64,000 bases of DNA from Megamerina dolium (taxonomy: Eukaryota; Arthropoda; Insecta; Diptera; Megamerinidae). Under the pieces are notes generated by a model. The model was not told the origin of the DNA. It did no database searches and saw only the letters and a list, made by a program, of their open reading frames with translations. How positions within the stretch are numbered: position 1 is the stretch's first letter; every line of letters begins with the position of its first letter. This document shows, in pieces, positions 1 to 12,011 of the stretch. The DNA lies in contig OY978526.1 in NCBI GenBank assembly GCA_963854835.1, positions 65,200,765 through 65,264,764 of the forward strand. The letters run 5' to 3'. A program made the position numbers and the translations under genes.

Positions 1-67
1 ACTTCTCAAGTTCATTCTCGATCACATGATAGACACGCTCAAATTCGACTATGCGCTCTTCCACGTC
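1..67 (-). CDS. Possible coiled-coil exon running off the left edge
   Basis: Read on the minus strand, an AG at 69-68 is followed by 22 open codons, beginning DVEERIVEFERVYHVIENEL, rich in Glu/Arg with heptad-like spacing. Base composition is less AT-rich than the surroundings. A stop codon lies directly upstream in frame, so coding would need a splice acceptor there, but the upstream tract is purine-rich and makes a poor acceptor. It may be a chance open stretch or a fragment of a pseudogene. I do not recognise the protein. Confidence 0.2.
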
Positions 68-702
68 CTATTTACGTTATGCTTGATTTTTCTTTCCCTA
101 TCTTAATTATTTAATTGAATTGTAGTTATTCTTTTGTTGTTGAATTTTTAGTAAAATTTATTTATTTCACATACATTTGATTTAGTTGAAATAATTAAAG
201 CAACACCATTACTAGTACTATTATTATACTACGTGTACTACTACTACTACTACTATTATGTACTATTACTACTACTACTAGTCGTACTACTATTACTACT
301 ATTACTATGTACTAACCCCCCATTGTAATAGAAATATTAGCAATGGTTTTCCGTTTGAAACTAAAAATTATTCCATAGAACGAGTTTGTTGTTTTTCTTT
401 AATTAGAAAATGTAAAAAAATTAAGTACCAATAACAACTATATACTTAGTTAGTTTATAAACCGTACCTCCCTCCAACTTTAACTGAGTTTAGCTGACAT
501 TTTGTAGTATTTTAAATTGATGAAATTACAAAACGCAAAATATAATACCTAATTCTTGCAAGAGAAAGAATTATGCATGTTTTAATTGTTGAGTGTAATA
601 TCAAAAATATGCTTAAAATGTATTTCTTATTCTCTTTCTTTTCTCAATCTCTTCCTCTTGTTTGTTTGTTTTTTTGTGTTGCCATCACCATTGGAATCAT
701 AG
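68..702 (+). other. Intron upstream of the terminal exon at 703
   Basis: This is AT-rich non-coding DNA that ends in a T-rich tract and an AG at 701-702. It carries an impure (ACT)n/(TAC)n triplet stretch at about 211-310. Apart from the possible minus-strand exon at the left edge, no other coding signal was seen. Confidence 0.5.
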
Positions 703-912
703 CAGGGAATGCCAATGATGGGAGCGGCACCTATGATGGGTCAAGCCCCTTTGACTGGCGTACAACCGACAATGGTGGCGCCAATGATGGCGCCACAAAT
801 GCAACCACACAGTAATCAGCTGGCGACAACAATGACAATGATGCAGCCAACGCAATCGAATGGTGGCACCACCAATAAAAATGTACCACTTGATCCATTC
901 GGTGCGTTATAA
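703..912 (+). CDS. C-terminal exon of a Met-rich, DPF-containing protein (possibly clathrin adaptor lap/AP180)
   Basis: A T-rich tract and an AG at 701-702 precede an open frame of 69 codons that ends with TAA at 910-912. The frame has an in-frame stop (700-702) directly before it, so it must be entered by splicing and is a terminal exon. The peptide repeats Pro-Met-Met and Ala-Pro-Met-Met groups, then has a Gln/Thr/Asn-rich part, and ends in PLDPFGAL. A DPF tripeptide is the known binding motif for the AP-2 alpha-ear, and Met/Pro/Gln-rich tails are typical of endocytic adaptors such as AP180/CALM (lap in Drosophila) and epsins. The ANTH or ENTH domain would lie outside the window, so the family assignment is an inference from the tail alone. 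If a second in-frame AG (CAG at 703-705) is used, the exon starts at 706. Confidence 0.6.
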   Translation, partial: QGMPMMGAAPMMGQAPLTGVQPTMVAPMMAPQMQPHSNQLATTMTMMQPTQSNGGTTNKNVPLDPFGAL

Positions 913-994
913 GAAAATAATGAAAATTAGAGAAATCGAAACAGTGAGAGAAAGAGAGTTAGTGTGAAAAATAAAAAAAAATATACAATATAAA

Positions 995-1028
<34 letters not shown>

Positions 1029-1682
1029 AACACAAACTAAATATTAAATATACGTATATGATAAAGAAAAGAGAAGAAAAATAAAAGATCCCAATTATAT
1101 TGTGGAGAAATATGAAATATGTACCACTGCAAACAAACAACAATAATTATGTATGATGATGATGATGATGAAGATGCTGATGATTCTGATTCTTGATTAT
1201 TATAGAAAGCAGAGGGGAAAAATGTGAATGTTAAAATAAATCAATAATAATTTACAGTTTATATTTATATACATACAAAAAACAAAACTGATTATAAATT
1301 ATTATTATATTATTATTATTATTATTAATATAATTATTATTACCTATTATTATTATTATTACTATAACTACCTATATATGTACTATATATTGTATAATTA
1401 TACTATAAATCGAACTACAGAAGAAAGTAAAATTTGTAAAAAAAATTATAAAAAATTTCATATACATACATATGAGTACACCTATTATATGTGTATATAC
1501 ATGTGCGGCTTTATGTGTATGTATGTATTAGTTATATATATATATACATATATATATCCACTAAAATTACCTGTGTATTCGTAAATGCAAGAAGAAGAAA
1601 AACAAAAACTTCAAATTACATATTTACTACATATATTGTACAATCGGCTGGGTCGCTCTTTGCTGCATATATAGAAAATTAG
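913..1682 (+). other. Probable 3' UTR with simple repeats
   Basis: The sequence after the stop codon is AT-rich, with a (TACA)n run near 998-1026, a (GAT)n run near 1152-1172 and ATT-rich stretches near 1298-1365. AATAAA-like polyadenylation hexamers occur (for example near 1234) but are common by chance in such DNA, so the transcript end is not fixed. Confidence 0.4.
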
Positions 1683-4019
1683 TTTCAAATATTCAGCCTT
1701 TGTCATTTGATGGCCGGATTGAAAGTAATGCATATCGTTAAAAATGTTTCAATGAGCACTACATTTGCTTCTAAAACGTCTTTGACATCCTGTGGATCCA
1801 GTAATTTGGGGTTGTACCCTACTAACCTGCACTTTTTTTTGCATATAATTGAAGTCCTTAAAATTTAAAAATCCATTAAATTCTTAGAGAACAGTTCTAG
1901 AGCAGTTTGAAAATATAATAATTCAATTCTATGAATAAAAAATTGCAAGTAGGGGTTATAAATCTGAGCTACTGAATCCACTAGCTAAAAAGATCCATTT
2001 AAAGGTAAATGTCCTAAAGATTATCTTTAAATGATGCGGAGCTTGTCTCATGTTAAGCTTTCAAATTATGGGGATGGACATTTGAACCTGTTTTTCATCG
2101 ACCCACCTTATTATACATATACATCTTATATATACTATACAGAAAGAAATATGTATTATTTGAAAATACAATATATATGCTGTACATCATAAAAATTTAA
2201 TATTAGAATTGTTGAAAGAATGAAAATGAAGCAGATGAAGTGGAAAAGAAAAAACACAAATACTTTCTTGTTATTAAATACGAAAACGTATCTAAAACAA
2301 ACAAAAAATATTTAGGGAGTTTGCAATTAGATAATTCACAAGGTCACATAAAGTCATATAAACAACTTTGAGTAATTGAAATTATTAATTTCGATCTACC
2401 CAAGAAATCGTCCCACATAATTCAAAATTAAGCAAAATCTATCAATAATTTCAAATGATTCGTAAATTTAGCATTATTTACTGATATTTTGTGCGAATGG
2501 TAAATTGTGTCAAGGGCAATGATATTTATATAATATTTTTATATTTATATATTTTATGGCAACATTATGAAAGCATTTGTATGTAAATTTTTTGTGAAAA
2601 TTCGTAATTATCAATTCATTCATTTACCCTCTGTTTTTTTTTTCGTTTGTTATATCTATTTATTGCTGAAAATACTTTTCTTCAGCACCTTACATTATGA
2701 AAAATATAAAAAGGGCCAAATTTCAGGATCGGAATTGAATAATAATTTCATATAGCTTTTACTTCTGTTTATATGGTAATAAATGCCTAAAGTATTTACA
2801 TTTTTTTTTGGATTCAGCGAACTTTATTTTTGGACAATCACCAATTATTGATGTTAATTGCCATGATTGCTATGATAAAATTTGTAGGGAAAATATAGAC
2901 ACGGTCAACTGATTGATATGGGGATAGTAAGCCAATATAAGACGATACGAATGCGATAACAGGCGCCCCATTTTTCGGTGCTTATTGAGTTGAAATACTG
3001 ATATATCATAATGCCAAGTTTAACAAAAATAATCACTCTTTAAACTATTGTAATATCTTTTTATAATATTATGACAATGTGACAATGTTATTGCGACTTG
3101 TGAATTTGCTAGATTTCAGTCATTTGATCATACAATAGTCATGAAACTAAGATGAATTAGCAAATATTCGACAAGTTTTATATCCAATCGTTAATAGATT
3201 CTAAGAATATTTGCACAATAAACCATGGGTCTAAAATCAATTTTGACTGCCGTACTTTAACAAATTAGTATTGCTATCCATGCAAAATTTGTATGGATAT
3301 GTTACTCATATGTGTTAAAATGCAGAGCGTTCAAATTCATATTAGAGCCATGATTGATGGGGAAAATTTATTTAGAATCATCGGTAGCATCAATATGCAC
3401 ATATTTTTGGTTTAGTCTTATTTAATTTTATTTTTGTTCGTGCTCAGTTGCAAATATTATGCTATGTTCATACAATCATTCTTATATTTTTTTTAAATCA
3501 AATATTAAATTATAACATGATTTTATGGTTTGCTCCTTTATTGTATTGTATTATACAAATCTTGTTGTCCTCATCGTATCGTGTGTACTATTATCATTTG
3601 TGCTATAAAAAAAAAAAAATAAATATATATATAAACATCAATTAATGTGAAAAATATGCATTATCAAATGTATATAAATAATATAAATTAGTGTATACGA
3701 GTGCTGCAGTTGCAATCAATTTTCGATATGATTAATTTTAATGATTTCACTTATATGATATTTATATGATAACACTTAATTGTTAAACGACTCTCGCATG
3801 TATATATTTAAGCCTGATGTGTTATTTAAAATTTTATTATATTTCTGTTAGGCTGTCTGGACTAGATGCAACTTTAGAAAATATAAATTCCGACAAAAGT
3901 ATGTTCTAAGCGAAATTGCATCATTATCATTAACAATGGTGAAATATGTTGGATTTCTAAATTATTTTGCACATACCTATGCTATTTTCTATTATTTCTA
4001 TTATAAATGATAATCATCA
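1683..4019. other. AT-rich DNA without a recognised feature
   Basis: Only very short open frames are present, none with recognisable protein content. It could be long 3' UTR or intergenic DNA. Confidence 0.4.
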
Positions 4020-4555
4020 CAGCTGGGTAGAAATGATTACCTGAGAAGTGATTAAATTATACTGAATTACCAATTACAAGAAATTTCAATTTAAACATTT
4101 TAAACTGCATTACCGAGTAGCAGTAATTAGAATTGAACTTGCATGATGGAATTAAAAAAGTAAGCAATTGTATTAACGAGTAAACAATATATAGATTAAT
4201 GGATTAAATATGACATGGAATTGGAATTTAAACATTTTCAACTAAATTACTGAGTAATTTCTTGTATTTACAATTACATTTACATTATAGAATCATGTAA
4301 ATATGCAAAAACATTCACGTGGATGCAAAGTAATCGATTGCACATGATATGAAAATGGAATTTACAACATTTTTAACTACAATACATTACTGAGTACTTT
4401 AAAAATTCCATTACAAATTATAATTTCTTGTAATTACATTATATAATTACATTATAGAATGAGAAAAAGTACGTGATTTACAATTACAATTACAAAATTA
4501 TAATCTCTAAGTAATGTAATTTTAATTGTAGTGTAATTGTATTTACCCAGCTCTG
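4020..4555. mobile_element. hAT-like MITE (non-autonomous DNA transposon)
   Basis: The stretch begins CAGCTGGGTAGAAATGATTAC-like and ends with the inverse of CAGAGCTGGGTAAATACAAT, giving imperfect terminal inverted repeats of about 20 bp. A CAG start with a GGGTAA core is common in hAT elements. The inside has no coding potential and is built of degenerate repeats of ATTAC, AATTTAAACATTTT and TTACTGAGTA. No clean 8-bp target duplication could be seen, so the superfamily call is tentative. Confidence 0.55.
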
Positions 4556-5164
4556 ATACATGTGCGCTCCGAACTGAAAATTGAGCAATTGCAAGTTTAT
4601 CTACAAAATTCTTTCAATTCTAACTACCAGTCGATGATGTTGAATTGGGCTTTTAAGTAATACAAATTGTATTTGTTGCCGTTCAATCATTTTATGGATG
4701 AGGGTAGGTCAATAAGTGTTAATATGGGAAAAAACGTAGTGAAAGTTGCCCCATTCTGTTCAGTGCAGACGGCAAAATGGTATAATTTTGAGATTGACTA
4801 TTTTTATAGATCGTAATCCAAATATGGAGAGTACATTGAGCAGGTTGAGCGAAAAAAAAAAATATATACATATATATTAATTAAAACTCACGTTTGTGCA
4901 GTTTCGTTATCGAACATTTTCGAAGTGAAATTTGAAATGCAGAATTCATTTAAAATTAAAAATAAATCAAGTCAAAATATTGTGTTTTTCCACAGTTTCG
5001 TAAGCACTTAATGATACATCCTCGTATATGTAATTAAAAAAAAAAAAGAAGAAATTAAAACTAATCGCGTTGGCAATAATTAAGAGAGGTGTTTGTTGTA
5101 AACGAACATTTTTTGACATTTTTAGTCTGTTATATCTATATATACAATAGAAAATTATATGTAT
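4556..5164. other. AT-rich DNA, no feature seen
   Basis: No open frame of note, no repeat ends and no RNA-like structure were found. Poly-A runs are present near 4850 and 5037. Confidence 0.35.
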
Positions 5165-5475
5165 AGGGCTATGCGGTTAATCGTTTAGTCGAACAATTTG
5201 ATTAATCACAATTTTTGACTAACCAATTATTCGATTAATCATATATGAAATTATTCGAGTAATTATGATTTTGAATATTTAAAATCAGCTGAAGATTATT
5301 CGAATAAAATATTAGGTATTCCCAAAGAAAATTTCAAAAGCAAAGAAAAAACAAAAATGAGAAATATTTTGATTAATCAAGATTCTGATTCCTCGAATAA
5401 TTCAAATAATTGATTAATCACAATTTTGATTAACCAAACATTTTGATTAATACAAATTTTCGAACAAACGTTTAA
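5165..5475. repeat. Low-complexity repeat built on TTAATC/GATTAA motifs
   Basis: Many copies of GATTAATCA, TTCGATTAATC and ATTCGAATAA on both strands make the region self-complementary. The left edge (GGGCTATGCGGTTAATCG) looks like the end of a decayed hAT-type MITE, but the other end is not clear. Similar motif density occurs near 31980-32400 and 52690-53010. Confidence 0.35.
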
Positions 5476-6633
<1,158 letters not shown>

Positions 6634-7283
6634 TTTAAAAATGTATTAAATCATTCTTTATAGAATTATTCATTTTCTAATTTCTTTTCCAATGTATATA
6701 AATATAGTAGAAGAAACAAAAGCGTCAAAGTATCATGCGTTTAATAAATATTATAATGTATAAAACAGATTATTTTTTGTTGTTTCGTTAATTTAATTTA
6801 TTTTAATCAATACATTTGTGGGGAAATATAATCGAAATTTTTAAGATGATTTTTAAAACTTTTTATTTCAAGTATTTTTGAAAAATGTTTTTATATTTGA
6901 AAATCTTTCGTACAGTAAATATTTTTGGATGACATTAATCAATTATCTTGCATAACGAAGCTCCTCAGAAGTTTAATTAGTTCCAGAAAAATATTCCACG
7001 TCACATTTCACTACAATTTGCTGAGCGTGAGTTTGAATATAGAATTGCTAAGAGCCAAAGTTAAACAAATAAAAAAACAATAAAATGAAAAAGAAAAATA
7101 AAAGATGAAATTATTTATATATAAATATATAAATATTTATATATAAATATATTAATCCATCCATGTCTTTTTGCACATTTCAAGCGAAATAGCCTTTTTA
7201 ACACAATACTAGTGTTCATATGAGGTTGAACTATAGGTTGGTAATTATCAGAAATGTTTAAATTTGGTTTTTAGAATTAACAC

Positions 7284-7520
7284 GAGCCGTAGCTCAGTGG
7301 TTAGTGCGTTGGCCCTCTGATCCGCAAGTCATGGGTTTCCCGACTTTCGAACGGTACGAATTCTTCTGGCGTACGAACGCTTCTAAAGAGTTATGTGATA
7401 GATCTCAGAAAAAGTGATGTCACAAGAGTTCTTCCCAAAATTTAACACGTACATTTGTACTGGAAGAGAAGCTCATTCAAAGAGCCTTTCGAAGACCTTT
7501 CGAAGATAAGTGCCACATGT
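7284..7520 (+). mobile_element. tRNA-derived SINE, diverged copy
   Basis: It starts with GCCGTAGCTCAGTGGTTAGT, which contains a tRNA A-box-like sequence, and ends in AAGTGCCACAT, the 3' end shared with the fuller copy at 56390-56747. The middle is rearranged and shortened, and the B box is damaged. No target duplication was found. Confidence 0.75.
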
Positions 7521-7822
7521 TTACAATATTTATTTTAATTTTAATATTGTATACAAATAAATTATGTAAAGTTTTCTGGACATGCATTAACAACTGTAAA
7601 GTGTGGCGACCCGTAGTAGCGAGTTTTAAGAGATTTTAGCTCGAATCGAATCTGTCGAATTGAAGACACTTGTTTGTGTTTTTTGTAAAATTAGATCAAC
7701 CAATTATAATTGAGAATATTAAATTTTTTAGATATTCAGGCTGAAAGTTTTCACTTGTCAGCAATCCATTTTAGATTGCTGCTCGTACTTGGCTAATAGC
7801 GATAAACAACAACAAAGATGCT

Positions 7823-7883
7823 GATCTATAGACCTATAGACCTATAGACCTATAGACCTATAGACCTATAGACCTATAGACCT
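7823..7883. repeat. Tandem repeat of GACCTATA (8 bp)
   Basis: About 7.5 nearly perfect head-to-tail copies of the 8-bp unit GACCTATA in 61 bp. Confidence 0.95.
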
Positions 7884-10244
7884 TGTCAAATAAAACACGC
7901 CTATTATTAGATGTTAAAACATATATTCGACAATTTTCAAATTTTCAATTTTTTTTAATGTATTTTTGCTTGAACTCTTCTGTAAAGTGTTCATTTGTTT
8001 TGCTTATATGACCACTTTAAACAATATTGTCGGCGAATTCATGAAATATGGTATTGCCGTAGAGAAAATATAAAATTTTCTAAATTATTTTCGAATATAT
8101 TTCTAAAGATAGCTTGTTGTTAAAAAATTTTCATTGGGTTTGACAAATGTAAAATTATAATAGTGAGTTATGTCCCAATTAGTACAGTAATACCATGAGT
8201 TCCTCTTGAAGTATTTCGTTTATCACTTTTCGTCTATTCATAAGTTTCATTCGAAATATTAGTACTAATGCTCGAAAAGAATTTCCCTTCTGGCAAAACT
8301 GGTTTTTCGGGAGACAATTTTCATTTACTTTTATGTGCTGATTAACATTCAAAAGTAAAAGGTATATTTTTTCGTTACAAAAAAATAGAAAAATGTGAAG
8401 CGATAAGTTTCATATAAATCTTATGATAAGGATAAATGATTTTTTCCAAAAAATATCGATGGTTTATAATCAATTACTAATAAAAGTAAAATCAAATGCC
8501 TCTCTTTGAACAAATATATTAAAATCTATATTTCGATGGGTTTATTGTTTCAATTTTATACTACATATATCTTCTCAGACAATATCTGCTAATATTTGCT
8601 TCGAATTTAAAATTGTTGTGCATAAAATGTAATTAAGATTATATTTTTATTCTTTCTATTCAATATACAAACGTATGTATCCACACATATGTAAGTATGT
8701 ATTAATAAATATTGTATAGAATTATTACATATAGAAGCCATACACATCCACACACACATAATTGTATAGAAAAAAATACAAATAAATTCAGTTAATTGCC
8801 ATATTTGAAAATTGCAACGCTTGATATTGAGCAATACTATTAGGGAATAATTAAGCCATTTGTTGCCGCAGATAGAATGTCAACTAAGAGTATATGTAAA
8901 GTAGAAAGAAAAAGAAAATAGAATAGAAGATGCCATTAAACATTACAAAAGAAAAAAAAAAGGGAAAAGTCACAATATTTATATTATTACATGTTGCAAA
9001 GGTAGTTTTTAAGTAGGCTCTCACGCAAGAAAAATGATGGAGTTTTTTACACGCACATTTATTTTGCATTCTTATAGAAATTTCTAAAATTTATTTGCAA
9101 ATTAATAATATTAAAATTGAAAATCATAAAAAAATTGTTGTAAACATTTAATGTGAAATTAGAGCTAACATTTTATTGGGATATATATACCATAAAGAAA
9201 AATAATCAACACAATCATTCAAATCAATAAGTAGGCTACAAATAAAAAAAAAAAACGCAAAATTTTATGAAAGAACAAACAAGTTTGTGAAATAAAATTT
9301 GCAAAAGAAGTAGAAAGCAAGACGAAAAAAGAAAAAAAAAAAATTATGACAATATTAAAAAATCTGGTGGTTTAGCATACACACACGCATACATGAATAA
9401 CATGCATTTTACTCTATTAAAACATACCAACATACATAGTACATGCATAGATATTTACTACTACTACATACCTATATACCAATATACAAAGCATAGTTGC
9501 TTATGATGATCTTAAATGTAAAAACAAAAAATCAGATGAAAAATGTTTCTGCAAATATTGTTGTTGTTTTGTGACAAAACTAAAATGAAAATAGAACAGT
9601 AAAAGGTAAGACAGTAAATAGAGCAACATTTTTAGAGACAATTTACACACATGAGCACTTATCAATTATTATTAGAAAAAGTCCTTAAAAAGAAACAATT
9701 ACAAAGAAATTAATATAAAATAATATTATGAAATATGCACAAAAAAAAAACAAAAAACAAAAACAAAAACAAAATGTGAAAACTGTTCAATAATGTTTTA
9801 AAGCATTGTATTAAATGATTTACTTTATATTGCAAGAATGTTTTAAATAAAAACCAATTAACACAGTAAAAAATAAAATGATTATAAAAGATAATAAAGT
9901 TCACAAAAAAAAAAATAAGATAATACTTCCATATAAATACATCTATATATATTGTATAATAATAAAAATCTATTTATGTTAGCAAATGATAGATGATGAT
10001 GACGATAGATATGAAGATGAAGATGAAATCGAATATAACTATATACACATACAAATATAAAGACAAAGCATGCATACATACTTACATACAAATATCTATT
10101 TAAGCATTTATGTTTATTATACCAATTACAGAGATTAAAAATCCAAACACAAACAAGTCAAAGAAAAAACAAAAGTGAAATTCTTATGTATTATATGTAC
10201 ATGTGAAAATAAAAATAAAAATGCAAATAATTTGAAAGGAAAAA
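7884..10244. other. AT-rich DNA without a recognised feature
   Basis: Open frames here are short and of AT-driven composition (Phe, Tyr, Ile, Lys), with no family resemblance. A-rich homopolymers are frequent near 9240-9350 and 9740-9770. Confidence 0.4.
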
Positions 10245-11150
10245 TATTGTTTTGGTTGACTTGAATAGCACTATTTTACTTGACACTCGTACTTCACCGG
10301 GTCTCACGGTCTTTGATAGGATGGATAAAAAATTCTCCAAACTCTTCGAAGTGATCAGTCATGATCGCTCAGCGAGGAGAAACAACGAAATATTTCTAGA
10401 TCAGGGCTCACAGCTATGGTACACTGATGGGTCCAAAATGGAAGATGGCAGTGCTGGAGCGGGAATTGTAGGACCAAATTTCCGGAAGGCAATTGCAATG
10501 GGATAAATAGCTTCCATTTTTCAGGCGGAGGTCCACGCCTTAGAGCTATCTGTCAGAGAATACCTAAGTAGGGGCGCTCGAGGAACCAACATATGCATTC
10601 TATCGGACAGTTCCAATCTAAGTTGGTTTGGGAATGCTTTGAACTCCTCAATAACCTAGCAAAGAGGAACTCTGTGACGGGCATACAGGAAATGAAATGG
10701 CAGATTTACTGGCCAAAAAGGGAGTAGACCCTCCTTTCATAGGCCCAGAACCCTTCTGCGGGGTAAACAGTAGTTTCATGAACAACTTAATATGTGAAAA
10801 GGAAAAAAGTAGTCTAACCGATTACTGGAGAGCCCAAATAGGCATGCGGCAGTCGAAAAGATTCATTGACCCTGAACATATTAAGGTTGCTATCAAACTG
10901 TACACTGAACTACGAACAGCTCATTGTAAACTTATTTATCACATGATGAAAATGGGTGTGGTAAACAACGATATCTGTCGACTCTGTCTTAAAGAGCAGG
11001 ATACAGCAGAACACGTTTTTTGCAATTTCCCAGCTGTGGCTAGACGCAGACTATACTACCTAGGCAACGGACTCATAGTTCCCAGGGACCTAGTTAAAAT
11101 CAATCCCACAGCAGTGACAAGATTTATAAATAGTCTTGAGATCTGCTAGT
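10245..11150 (+). pseudogene. Broken non-LTR retrotransposon: RNase H and C-terminal part of ORF2 (I/LOA-like)
   Basis: The 5' part reads LWYTDGSKM, FQAEVHALELS and ILSDSSN, and the 3' part reads HTGNEMADLLAKKG. Together these give the Asp-Glu-Asp-Asp residues of an RNase H domain. RNase H after reverse transcriptase is known in the I, LOA and R1 groups. The open frame after GNEMAD runs to a stop at 11147-11149 and holds a Cys-X2-Cys-His-Cys knuckle (ICRLCLKEQDTAEHVFC). The copy is dead: it has a stop after IAMG (about 10504), more stops near 10660, a missing piece before HTGNE, and no reverse-transcriptase domain. No poly-A tail is visible. Its GC content is clearly above the surrounding DNA, as expected for an inserted element. 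Confidence 0.85.
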
Positions 11151-12011
11151 TAGGGAATAGGCTGCACAAAAGATTTTCAGGTCGCGGTGCATCATAGCCT
11201 TTATAATAATAAATAACAGCGATAACTATATGGCAAAACAAGATCTTAATTAAATTACGCCCTGCACTTCATTTCATCAGTCCAGAAATATATGGGTTTC
11301 ACGTGTCTATTTTATGTATGTACCCCTAGGTCACCCCCTAATCGGTAATCGGTTTAGATTCCTTAACCTTCTTCAATCGGGACCAAAATTATAAGTAATT
11401 CGACTATAGTAATATTGATTTTGGGTATCAGAAAAAAAAAAAATTTAATATTTTTTGAGTTTTCATAGGATAATCTGAACTTTGGCACTAATGCGACACG
11501 CGTTGATCGTCTCCAATCGGGTCAAAATTAATATGTGATATCTTTGACCGTGGGTCAAATGTGTGAGATGTAGGAAATTTGATGTAAACATTTTCTTCCT
11601 ACATTTAAGGACCATCCTAATGTACCTCAGAGTACACTGCTGCTCTAAATAAATACAAAACAAATTAAATTAAAGTCATTTTTTTTTTTCATATCATTTC
11701 ACTTTACAACACATGATTTTCATGAACAACTTGCTATAATATTGTATAATAAATATGAAAGGGACATTTTTTTTCATTTATGACATTACAAATTGAAAGA
11801 AGAAAAAACAAATTCAAAGAAATTCTTCTATTCATTGTATCATGATTTGAATTGAATAAAATTTCCATAAAATTTAATTCTTCGGATTTTTTTTCTTTGT
11901 TGTACCTACAAGCAAAATAACTGTAAATCTTTCGAACATTCTATTGGTGTTATTCGTCGCGACGTTTACATTTATTTAAACCAATTTGGACAAGCGAAAT
12001 TAAAAACGATC
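11151..12011. other. Intergenic DNA before the docking-complex gene
   Basis: No coding potential was seen. The last 100 bp before the start codon at 12012 include a small less AT-rich patch (TTCGTCGCGACG near 11955) that would lie in the promoter or 5' UTR. No clear TATA box or initiator was identified. Confidence 0.4.
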
